NCBI RefSeq assembly: GCF_042096055.1
Contig: NZ_JBELMH010000008.1
Coordinates: 3,388-67,387 of the forward strand
Length of the DNA: 64,000 nucleotides
Source: Citreimonas sp042096055
Lineage (GTDB): Bacteria > Pseudomonadota > Alphaproteobacteria > Rhodobacterales > Rhodobacteraceae
Direction of reading: 5' to 3'
In this document: positions 49,261-57,289 of the stretch, in pieces
Layout of the letters: every line of letters begins with the position of its first letter
How positions within the stretch are numbered: position 1 is the stretch's first letter
Program-made: the position numbers and the translations under genes
The notes under the pieces: model-generated
What the model saw: only the letters and a program-made list of their open reading frames with translations
Told to the model about the DNA's origin: nothing
Databases searched by the model: none

Positions 49261-50487
49261 ATGACCGACTACGACCCCGAAAAAGGCTATGTGGCCCTGC
49301 TGGGCTGGAGCCTGAACGCCATCGACGCGGTGGACCGGTTCGACCGGCGCTACATCATCGTGGCTCCGCCGTGGGCCGAGGAATACTGCCAGCAGAACGA
49401 CATCCCGTTCATCGGGTGGGATTTCGACCGCCTGAACGAGCGCTCGTACGAACTGGCCAACAAGCTCAAGGACGAGGGCGTGGACGTCGCCATCCCGCTC
49501 TATGAGGAAACCGTCGAATGGGCCGGCGCGGTCAACGCGGTGTTGCTGGGCAACCCGCGCCTGCTGGGCCAGTCGATGCTGTTCCGCGACAAGTCGCTGA
49601 TGAAGCGGCGCGCGCAGCTGGGCGGCATCCGCGTCGGCGTCTTCGAGGAAGCGCATGACCGCGGCGACGTGATCCGCTTCCTCAAGCGCGTGAACCAGAC
49701 GCTGCTGAAGCTCGACGGCGACCCGAACGACCCGATCCACTTCAAGGCGTTCGACAAGTCCGGCACCGCCGGCCACCGCGTCGTGCGCACGCCCGAGGAC
49801 GTCGACAACATCCCCGACGACGAGTTTCCCGCGCTGCTGGAGAGCCACCTCGACGGCTGGGAATTCGCGGTCGAGGCGTGGATCAAGAACGGCAAGATCC
49901 AGTTCCTGAACATCTCGGAATACGTGACGCTGGGCTACTCGGTCTTCGTGCCGGCCACGCCCGAGCTCGAGGCGCACCGCGCGCGCATCACGCAGGAGAT
50001 CGAGAAGCTGATCGAGACCTTCGACATCGAGTTCGGCTTCATCCACCCGGAATACTTCCTGACCAGCGACAACCAGCTCTACTTCGGCGAGGTCGCGTAC
50101 CGTCCGCCGGGCTTCAAGGCGCTGGAGCTGATCGAGCGCGCCTACGGCTTCAACGGCTACCAGGGCCTGGTGCTGATGTTCGATCCCAAGACGACGCAGG
50201 AAGAGATCGACGCCTTCTTCCCCGAGGAAGTCACCGGCGCCAAGGGCCATGCCGGCTGCTTCGGCGTCTATCCGCGCCGCCGCGTGGTCAGCAAGCTCGA
50301 GATTCCGCCCGAGACGGCGAACCACCCGTATTTCGAGTGGCACGAGTTGGCCGAGCCGATGGAGCAGAAGGTCACCAAGCGGACCGCCTTCGGAACGCAC
50401 TGGGGTCTTGCGTATTTCTTCGGAGAGGACGCGCATACGCTGCGTGACCTCTTGAAGGCGCAGGAAGACCTCGATTTCTATGTGTAA
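49261..50487 (+). CDS. ATP-grasp domain ligase of unknown substrate
   Basis: A 408-residue ATP-grasp enzyme, expected to join a carboxylate to an amine or thiol through an acyl phosphate. The N-terminal part (about 1-110) is a preATP-grasp fold, with YIIVAPPW and VAIPLYEETVEWAG. The central part holds the ATP-binding lysines (RDKSLMKRR, HFKAFDKSGTAG), and the metal-binding Glu/Asp region is EFGFIHPEYF to LYFGEVAYRPPG. There is no signal peptide. It differs from purine-, biotin- or D-Ala-type ligases and I cannot name the substrate. GGGAG precedes the ATG. The next gene starts 21 bp downstream and is probably its partner. Confidence 0.78.
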   Translation: MTDYDPEKGYVALLGWSLNAIDAVDRFDRRYIIVAPPWAEEYCQQNDIPFIGWDFDRLNERSYELANKLKDEGVDVAIPLYEETVEWAGAVNAVLLGNPRLLGQSMLFRDKSLMKRRAQLGGIRVGVFEEAHDRGDVIRFLKRVNQTLLKLDGDPNDPIHFKAFDKSGTAGHRVVRTPEDVDNIPDDEFPALLESHLDGWEFAVEAWIKNGKIQFLNISEYVTLGYSVFVPATPELEAHRARITQEIEKLIETFDIEFGFIHPEYFLTSDNQLYFGEVAYRPPGFKALELIERAYGFNGYQGLVLMFDPKTTQEEIDAFFPEEVTGAKGHAGCFGVYPRRRVVSKLEIPPETANHPYFEWHELAEPMEQKVTKRTAFGTHWGLAYFFGEDAHTLRDLLKAQEDLDFYV

Positions 50488-50508
50488 GGCAACCAGCGGG
50501 GCCATCTC

Positions 50509-52491
50509 GTGGCACATGGCCTGATGACGAACGAAACCAGCGACGCCGAGCGGCTTTCGGGCACGCTCGACGTCGCAACCGAACGCTTGGAACAGGCGCG
50601 GGCGTTCTCGAAGCGGCGCCACCAGGGGCCGGTTCTGGACGTCGTGGGGCGCCTTCTGGGCACGCCCGGCGGCGTCGAGGCTCTGTACGATCGCGCCATC
50701 CGGCTGGACCGGGCCGGGCTGTTCAGCGGTTCGGACTGGGACGTGCCCACGGCGCTGCTGCCGCAGCTGTCCGGCAAGACGCTGGAAGGCACCAACCGCG
50801 CGCTGGCCGCGATGGAGGCGACCAGCCTCATGCGGTTCCTCGCCGTCGCCACCGGCGAGGCGCAGCATCCCAGCCTGCCGCAGGACCACGCGCGGCACTT
50901 CCTGACGCAGGTGCTGGCGCTTAACCTGCCGCGCTTCTTCGAATTTTCCGACGAGGCCAGCCGCGCCGCGGGCGAGCGGGCGACCATCTCGTCGCGCATC
51001 CTGCGGCTGATCGCCAAGCGGATCGGCCTGCGCGACGTGCTCGGCGTCATGGTGGCCGAGATCTGGCGCATCCTCGAACAGCGCCCGGTCCAGATGGGGC
51101 CGGTCAAGGACATGGTCACGCAGATGGCCGTCGCGTTGAACCGCCAGGGGTCCGAGCCGGGCGCGGAGCGGCTGGGCGCCGAGCGTCTGGTCAGCGCGCT
51201 GTTCGGCCCCACCGCCGAGACGCTCGACGATCCGGGCCTGTCGGCCTATTTCGAGCGGCTCGAACACATGGACGAAGCGGGCCTCGCGCGCGAGGCGACG
51301 GGCTTCGCGCGCTCGATGCACGACACCGGGCTGGTGTCGGACTACCACGTGGGCTTTCTGCTCTGGGCGCTGGACTATCCCGACCGGCCGCTGGTGCCGG
51401 ACGCGCTGGGGCTGGGCTCGACCGGCCTCGATTGCTGGCGGCACTTCCGCGGTTTGGTCGAGGAGTTGATCCGCGCCGCCGTCACGCCCGCGACGCCGCA
51501 GGCGCTTTACGGCATGGCGATGCTGCTCGACCGCGGCGTGCTGCACTCCTCGCCGCTGGCGCCGGCCCTGCGCCGCGCGCTGACCATCGACCTCGCCCCG
51601 GCGGTGCGCGAGCGTCTGGCCCTCGGCTTCGGCCCGCAGGCGCGGCCCAGCACGTACCTTCTGTCGGGCATCATCGAGGTGCTCGGCCTGCCGCTGGGCG
51701 TCGGGCAGGGTGCGAACCCGACCTGCCAGTCGGCGCGCGCGATCTCGATGTGGGCGCTGAACGATCCCGATTACCTGCTGCACCTCATCGTGCAGGCCGC
51801 CGAGGCCGAGACCATCGTCATGCAGTTCGAGGGCACGCCGATCTCGTCCGCCGAACTCCCCGCCGGCCTTGCCGGGTTCGGGCCGATCGACGCCGATCCG
51901 GTCTCGGTCCTTCTGGTGCCGCATCTCGACCGCATCTACGCCGAGATGGGGCGCATGTGCGCCTCCCGCGGCGGCGACCCGCACCGCTGGATCAACCCCG
52001 AGTTCCACGGCTGGTGGGTCGCGCGCGACTGCGCCGTCGCCGTGGACGTCGAGACCGGGAAGCTGGACGATTACGACCGTTTCGTCGCCCGCTTCCACGA
52101 AAGCTATCACCCGCGGCACAACGGCAACCGGCCGCTGATCCACCCGCAGCCCGCCGGCATCGCCTTCACCGACGCCACAGGCACGTTCATCGGCTGGCAC
52201 GCCATCACCATCCTGCGCGTCGCCACCGGCCGCAAGGGAGAGACGCGCGTCTACTTCTACAACCCCAACAACGACAGTGGCCAGGACTGGGGCCACGGCG
52301 TGACTGTCACCACCGGCGGCAACGGCGAGCGCCACGGCGAGGGCAGTCTCGAGTTCGAGAAGTTCCTGTCGCGCCTCTACCTGTTTCACGACCAGCCGCA
52401 CCGCCCGGAACGCCTGACCGACGTCGGTGCGGAAACCATCGCGCGGGTCCGCTCGTTGGCCGTGAAGAGCTGGGCGGGCAAACGCGTCTGA
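50509..52491 (+). CDS. large uncharacterised protein with a possible cysteine-hydrolase C-terminal domain
   Basis: A 660-residue protein I do not recognise. Residues 1 to about 380 are mostly helical, with repeated Leu/Ala patterns. The C-terminal 270 residues contain a Cys at the start of a helix (C406 in NPTCQSARAISMW), a His starting a strand (H564 in GWHAITILRV) and an Asn/Asp pair on a later strand (N585 to D589 in FYNPNNDSGQDWG). This spacing is that of a papain-like or transglutaminase-like Cys-His-Asn hydrolase, but I see no named family. It lies 21 bp after the ATP-grasp gene, so the two probably make and then cut or transfer an amide bond. The GTG at 50509 was chosen; an ATG at 50524 is the alternative. 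Confidence 0.6.
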   Translation: MAHGLMTNETSDAERLSGTLDVATERLEQARAFSKRRHQGPVLDVVGRLLGTPGGVEALYDRAIRLDRAGLFSGSDWDVPTALLPQLSGKTLEGTNRALAAMEATSLMRFLAVATGEAQHPSLPQDHARHFLTQVLALNLPRFFEFSDEASRAAGERATISSRILRLIAKRIGLRDVLGVMVAEIWRILEQRPVQMGPVKDMVTQMAVALNRQGSEPGAERLGAERLVSALFGPTAETLDDPGLSAYFERLEHMDEAGLAREATGFARSMHDTGLVSDYHVGFLLWALDYPDRPLVPDALGLGSTGLDCWRHFRGLVEELIRAAVTPATPQALYGMAMLLDRGVLHSSPLAPALRRALTIDLAPAVRERLALGFGPQARPSTYLLSGIIEVLGLPLGVGQGANPTCQSARAISMWALNDPDYLLHLIVQAAEAETIVMQFEGTPISSAELPAGLAGFGPIDADPVSVLLVPHLDRIYAEMGRMCASRGGDPHRWINPEFHGWWVARDCAVAVDVETGKLDDYDRFVARFHESYHPRHNGNRPLIHPQPAGIAFTDATGTFIGWHAITILRVATGRKGETRVYFYNPNNDSGQDWGHGVTVTTGGNGERHGEGSLEFEKFLSRLYLFHDQPHRPERLTDVGAETIARVRSLAVKSWAGKRV

Positions 52492-52650
52492 CCGGGCCGT
52501 GCGGCGCTTGCCGCCGTGCCGCCGTGTCATGATCCCGTCCGAAAAACAAATCATTGGCATGGCTTGCGCTTTGCTCCGCGCATGCGCACCTGAGCATGCG
52601 CCGGCGCGGCATGACCCGTGGCCGGGACGGATTCTGGAAGGACCTGACGA

Positions 52651-53580
52651 ATGATGGACGTTTGGCTGCCCCTGGCGGGCGGGTTGGTATTGCTGATCCT
52701 GGGGGGCGAATTCCTGGTGCGCGGCGCGGTCAACGTGGCGACGGCTCTGCGCGTCTCGCCGCTGGTGATCGGCCTGACGCTGGTGGGCTTCGGCACCTCG
52801 ACGCCGGAACTGGTGACCTCGGTGCGCGCCGCGCTGGCCGATTCACCCGGCATCGCCTACGGCAACATCGTCGGCTCGAACATCGCCAACATCCTGCTGA
52901 TCGGCGGCCTCGCGGCGCTGCTGTTCCCGATCGCCGTCGCGCGCGCCGCATTGCGCCGGGACGGCGCGGTGATGCTGGCCGTGGCGGTGGCGTTCTCGAT
53001 CGTCTCGGCGCTGATGCCGCTGGGACGCGCGGTGGGCGTGGCCTTCCTGCTGGGGCTGGTGGCCTACATCGTCGTCACCTTCATGATCGAACGGCGCAAG
53101 ACCGCCGATACGACCGACCAGGCGCAGCCGAAGACCGGCATCCTCGTCTCGGTTCTGATCGCGATCGCGGGACTCGCCTGCGTCATCGTCGGCGGCGGCT
53201 TCCTCGTCGACGGCGCCACGGCGCTGGCGCGCGGCTTCGGCATCTCGGAAACCGTGATCGGCCTGACCATCGTCGCCGTCGGCACCTCGATGCCCGAGCT
53301 CGTCACCTCGGTCGTCGCCGCCTTCAAGCGCCAGAGCGACGTCGCCTTCGGCAACATCATCGGCTCGAACATCTACAACATCCTCGGCATCGGCGGCGCC
53401 ACGGCGCTGATCGCGCCCGGCACCGTCCCGGCCGAGATCGTCAGCTTCGACAACCTGGTGATGATCGCCGTGTCGGTGCTGATCGTCGCGCTCGCCTGGA
53501 CCGGCATGCGCATCGCCCGGTGGGAGGGCGCGGTGCTGGCCGCGGGCTACGTCGCCTACGTCGCGATCCTCTGGCCCTGA
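52651..53580 (+). CDS. calcium/sodium antiporter (YrbG/CaxA-type, K+-dependent exchanger-like)
   Basis: An inner-membrane cation exchanger of 309 residues with about ten transmembrane segments in two inverted repeats. Both repeats have the alpha motif: GFGTSTPELVTSV with GNIVGSNIANI, and AVGTSMPELVTSVV with GNIIGSNIYNI. The two Glu residues in PELV are the ion ligands. ATGATG gives two adjacent start options. It is monocistronic. Confidence 0.92.
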   Translation: MMDVWLPLAGGLVLLILGGEFLVRGAVNVATALRVSPLVIGLTLVGFGTSTPELVTSVRAALADSPGIAYGNIVGSNIANILLIGGLAALLFPIAVARAALRRDGAVMLAVAVAFSIVSALMPLGRAVGVAFLLGLVAYIVVTFMIERRKTADTTDQAQPKTGILVSVLIAIAGLACVIVGGGFLVDGATALARGFGISETVIGLTIVAVGTSMPELVTSVVAAFKRQSDVAFGNIIGSNIYNILGIGGATALIAPGTVPAEIVSFDNLVMIAVSVLIVALAWTGMRIARWEGAVLAAGYVAYVAILWP

Positions 53581-53583
53581 CGC

Positions 53584-55632
53584 TCAGGCGCGGCGGCGGC
53601 GCCTGCGTCCGCCGTCGCGTCCACCATCGCCGCCCGCGCCGAAGGCGACCTTCGGCAGGTCCACCACCTTCGACAGCTCCGGAAACGGGTCGGTCGCGTG
53701 CGGGATCGCGTTGGCGGCGACGAAATGCTCCTGGAAGCGCGGCTCGATCGCGGTCTCGACCTTGGTGATCTCGCGCACGACGCGCTCGATCTCGCGCCGG
53801 GCTGCGACGTTGCACAGCGCGATGCGCGCGCCCGTGCCGGCCGCGTTGCCGGCGCTGGTCACGCGGTCCAGCGGCACGTCGGGGATCATGCCCAGCACCA
53901 TCGCGTGCAACGGCGAGATATGCGCGCCGAAGGCGCCGGCCAGCACCACGCGGTCGACCGTGTCGACTCCGCGTTCGTCCATCAACAGCCGCGCGCCGGC
54001 ATACAGTGCCGACTTCGCCAGCTGGATCGCGCGGATGTCGCCCTGCGTCACCGTGATGCGCGGACCGCCCGAGTCCGTGCCGTCATGGATCACGTATTGA
54101 TGCGTGCGCCCGTCCGCGACGCACCGCCCGGTGCCCGTCTGCTCGGCCGAGCCGATCAGCCCCGACGGGTCCAGCAGGCCCGCGATGCGCATCTCGGCCA
54201 CCGCCTCGATGATGCCGGACCCGCAGATGCCGGTGATCCCGGACTGCGCGGTTTCTTCCCGGAACCCGTCCTCGTTCGACCACTTTTCGCAGCCGATCAC
54301 GCGAAAGCGCGGCTCTTTCGTTTCAGGGTCGATCCGGATCGCCTCGATCGCGCCGGGTGCGGCCCGCTGGCCCGAGCTGATCTGAGCGCCCTCGAAGGCC
54401 GGCCCGGTGGGCGACGAACAGGCCAGCACGCGGCTTCGGTCGCCCAGCAGGATCTCGGCGTTGGTGCCCACGTCGACCACCAGCACCAGGTCCTCGGACT
54501 TGCCCGGTTCTTCCGACAGCGCGACGGCGGCGGCGTCCGCCCCCACATGGCCCGCGATGCAGGGCAGGATGTAGACCTGCGCCGAACCGGGCAGGGCGGC
54601 CAGCCCCATTTCCACCGCCGACAGCGCCAGTGCGCCCGACGTGGCCAGTGCGAACGGCGCCTGGCCCAGCTCGACCGGGTCGATGCCCAGCAGCAGGTGG
54701 TGCATCACCGGGTTGCAGACGAACACCGCCTCCAGGATCAGCGCGGGGTCGATGCCGGCCTCCGCGGCGATCTCGACCGTCAGCGTGTCGATCGCCTCGC
54801 GCACCACGCGCGTCATCTCGACATCGCCACCGGGGTTCATCATGGCGTAGCTGACCCGGCTCATCAGGTCCTCGCCGAACCGGATCTGCGGGTTCATCAC
54901 CCCGGCCGAGGCGACGACCTGCCCGGTGTCCAGGTCCGTGAGATGCGCCGCGATCGTGGTCGAGCCGAGATCGATCGCCAGCCCGAACAGCCCCCCCTCG
55001 TGCAGGCCGGGCCAGGCGGCGACCAGCCGCGGCACCGCGTCCGCATGCGGCTTGTGCAGCGCCACGGTGATCTTCCACGCGCCCTTGCGCAGCACCTTCT
55101 GCAGCTGGCCCAGCAGCGCGAACTCGGCCTCGACGCGCGGGATGTCCCATTGCTGCCGCAGCGCCCGCGCGACCCGCTCCAGGTCGCCGGTGGGCTCGTG
55201 CATGTCGGGCTCGTCGACCTCGACGTAGAACAGCCGCGTGGCCGGATCCATCTCGATCACCCGCGCCGAGGCTGCCTTGCGCACCACCTGCCGGTGCACC
55301 TGGCTTTCGGGCGGCACGTCGATCACCACGTCGCGCTGCACGCTGGCCTGGCAGCCCAGCCGCCGACCTGGCTTCAGCCCGCGCTTGTCCTGGTAGCGCT
55401 GCTCGACCGCGTTCCACTCGGACAGCGCGTCGGGCGCCACCGTCACGCCGTGCTTCGAGAAATCGCCGTAGGCCGGCGTCACCTGGCATTTCGAGCAGAT
55501 GCCCCGCCCGCCGCACACGCTGTCGAGATCGACGCCCAGCTGCCGCGCCGCGCTCAGCACCGGCGTGCCCGCCGGGAACCGCCCGCGCTTGCCCGAGGGC
55601 GTGAAGACGACCAGAGGGTCCTTGTCCGCCAT
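53584..55632 (-). CDS. ferredoxin-ASKHA (DUF4445) protein, corrinoid-activator-like
   Basis: A 682-residue redox ATPase. The N terminus is a [2Fe-2S] ferredoxin domain with C40, C46, C49 and C94. From about residue 220 an ASKHA ATPase domain follows (LAIDLGSTTIAAHL, VVDVGTNAEILLGD, AGAFGAHI). Proteins with this layout (RamA-like) reductively activate corrinoid proteins of methyltransferase systems. In Rhodobacterales relatives they usually stand beside methyltransferase and corrinoid-protein genes, but none is seen here. The C terminus is a Gly/Arg-rich tail. AGGAGA supports the ATG at 55632. Confidence 0.87.
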   Translation of the reverse strand: MADKDPLVVFTPSGKRGRFPAGTPVLSAARQLGVDLDSVCGGRGICSKCQVTPAYGDFSKHGVTVAPDALSEWNAVEQRYQDKRGLKPGRRLGCQASVQRDVVIDVPPESQVHRQVVRKAASARVIEMDPATRLFYVEVDEPDMHEPTGDLERVARALRQQWDIPRVEAEFALLGQLQKVLRKGAWKITVALHKPHADAVPRLVAAWPGLHEGGLFGLAIDLGSTTIAAHLTDLDTGQVVASAGVMNPQIRFGEDLMSRVSYAMMNPGGDVEMTRVVREAIDTLTVEIAAEAGIDPALILEAVFVCNPVMHHLLLGIDPVELGQAPFALATSGALALSAVEMGLAALPGSAQVYILPCIAGHVGADAAAVALSEEPGKSEDLVLVVDVGTNAEILLGDRSRVLACSSPTGPAFEGAQISSGQRAAPGAIEAIRIDPETKEPRFRVIGCEKWSNEDGFREETAQSGITGICGSGIIEAVAEMRIAGLLDPSGLIGSAEQTGTGRCVADGRTHQYVIHDGTDSGGPRITVTQGDIRAIQLAKSALYAGARLLMDERGVDTVDRVVLAGAFGAHISPLHAMVLGMIPDVPLDRVTSAGNAAGTGARIALCNVAARREIERVVREITKVETAIEPRFQEHFVAANAIPHATDPFPELSKVVDLPKVAFGAGGDGGRDGGRRRRRRA

Positions 55633-55701
55633 GTGCTGTCTCCTGCCTGTGCTGGGCCGCACCTTAACCCGCGCGCGCCGGAAGGAAAGCCGGGCCCGCG
55701 A

Positions 55702-55765
55702 CTTCTTTGGTCCTCAAATATCCCGGGGGTGAATTGGCCGCAGGCCAAGAGGGGGCAGCGCCCCC
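55702..55765 (-). repeat. 64-bp intergenic element, copy 1 (after trpE)
   Basis: Contains two small perfect dyads, TTGGCC-GCA-GGCCAA and GGGGGC-AGC-GCCCCC. It matches 60389-60452 at 62 of 64 bases. It begins ten bases after the trpE stop in the direction of transcription, so it probably acts as a 3' end or terminator element. Confidence 0.85.
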
Positions 55766-55774
55766 ATGCGGCCC

Positions 55775-57289
55775 TCAGCCGTTGCCGCCGCCGGTGAAGC
55801 GCGCCGCATCCGCCGCCGCGCGCCGGATGGCGTTCGACTTGTGCACCGTCTCCTGGTACTCGGCCTCGGGATCGCTGTCGTAGACCACGCCGCCGCCGGC
55901 CTGGATGTACAGCTTCGCGTCCTTCACGATCGCCGTGCGCAGCGCGATGCACATGTCCATGTCGCCGCCCGAGCTGAAATAGCCCACGCCGCCGCCGTAG
56001 ACGCCGCGCTTCTCGGGCTCGAGCTCGTCTATGATCTGCATCGCGCGGACCTTGGGCGCGCCCGACACGGTGCCCGCGGGCAGGCCCGCCAGCAGCGCCG
56101 ACAGCGCGTCGTGCTCGTCCGACAGCTCGCCCACCACGTTGCTGACGATGTGCATGACGTGGCTGTAGCGCTCGATCACGAATTCCTCGGTCGGGCGCAC
56201 GGTGCCGATCTTCGATACACGGCCCACGTCGTTGCGGCCAAGATCCAGCAGCATCAGGTGCTCGGCCAGTTCCTTGTGGTCGGCCAGCAGATCGGCCTCG
56301 AGCGCGCGATCCGCCTCGGGCGTCGCCCCGCGCGGCCGCGTGCCCGCGATGGGCCGGATCGTCACGTCGCGGCCGAAGACGCGGACGAGGATCTCGGGCG
56401 AGGCGCCGATGACCTGGAAGCCGCCGAAGTTGAAGTAGAACATGAACGGCGACGGGTTCGTGCGCCGCAGCGATCGATAGAGCGCGAAGGGCGGAAGCGG
56501 GAAATCCTGCGTCCAGCGCTGCGACGGCACCACCTGGAAGATGTCGCCGGCCCGGATGTATTCCTTGGCCGTCTCGACCGCTGCAAGGTAGGCGTCGTGG
56601 CTGAAGTTCGACACCGGCTCGCCCAGCTCGGCCGCGTCGCCCAGCGACCGGCTGGCCTGCGGCAGCGCGCGTTCGAGATCGCGCACCGCGTCCATCACCC
56701 GCTCGGCCGCCTGCGCGTAGGCCGCGCGCGCCGAGAGGCCATCGCTGACCCAGGCGGGCGAGACGACCGTGACCTCGCCCTTCACGCCGTCCAGCACCGC
56801 CACGACCGACGGCCGCATCATCATCGCGTCAGGCAGGCCCAACGGGTCGGGGTTCACGTCCGGCAGATGCTCGACCAGCCGGATCGTGTCGTAGCCCAGA
56901 TAGCCGAACAGGCCCGCGGCGGCCTGCGGCAGATCGTCGGGAAGGTCGATGCGCGACTCCGCGATCAGCGCGCGCAGCGCGGTTAGCGGATCGTCGCACT
57001 GGTCTTCGAAGGCATCCGGGTCGAACCGCGCCTGCCGGTTGATGCGGGCCCTGTCGCCGTGGCACTGCCAGACGATGTCGGGCTTCATGCCGATGATGGA
57101 ATAGCGCCCGCGCACCTCGCCGCCGGTCACCGATTCCAGCATGAAGGCGTCGCGCGACGCCCCCGTCAGCTTCAGCATCAGCGACACCGGCGTATCGAGG
57201 TCCGCCGCCAGCCGCGCATGCACGACCTGGTTCTCGCCCGCCTCGTAGCGCGCGGCGAAGGCGTCGTAGCCGGGCGTCAGCACCGCCAT
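55775..57289 (-). CDS. trpE: anthranilate synthase component I
   Basis: Makes anthranilate from chorismate with ammonia from TrpG, the first step to tryptophan. At 504 residues it is full length. The tryptophan-feedback region (LLKLTGASRDAFMLESV-type, about residues 35-55) and the catalytic parts (FQVVPSQRW, RPIAGTRPRG, DLGRNDVGRVS, GAPKVRAMQ) are intact. trpG and trpD are not adjacent. Its ATG overlaps the stop of the upstream ppiD-like gene (TGATG), so both come from the same transcript. Confidence 0.96.
   Translation of the reverse strand: MAVLTPGYDAFAARYEAGENQVVHARLAADLDTPVSLMLKLTGASRDAFMLESVTGGEVRGRYSIIGMKPDIVWQCHGDRARINRQARFDPDAFEDQCDDPLTALRALIAESRIDLPDDLPQAAAGLFGYLGYDTIRLVEHLPDVNPDPLGLPDAMMMRPSVVAVLDGVKGEVTVVSPAWVSDGLSARAAYAQAAERVMDAVRDLERALPQASRSLGDAAELGEPVSNFSHDAYLAAVETAKEYIRAGDIFQVVPSQRWTQDFPLPPFALYRSLRRTNPSPFMFYFNFGGFQVIGASPEILVRVFGRDVTIRPIAGTRPRGATPEADRALEADLLADHKELAEHLMLLDLGRNDVGRVSKIGTVRPTEEFVIERYSHVMHIVSNVVGELSDEHDALSALLAGLPAGTVSGAPKVRAMQIIDELEPEKRGVYGGGVGYFSSGGDMDMCIALRTAIVKDAKLYIQAGGGVVYDSDPEAEYQETVHKSNAIRRAAADAARFTGGGNG

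Noticed and set aside
52561..52620. CGCATGC/GCATGCG inverted repeat before the antiporter as a riboswitch
   Set aside because: The stem is short, there is no surrounding conserved structure that I can recognise, and repeats like this arise easily in GC-rich DNA.
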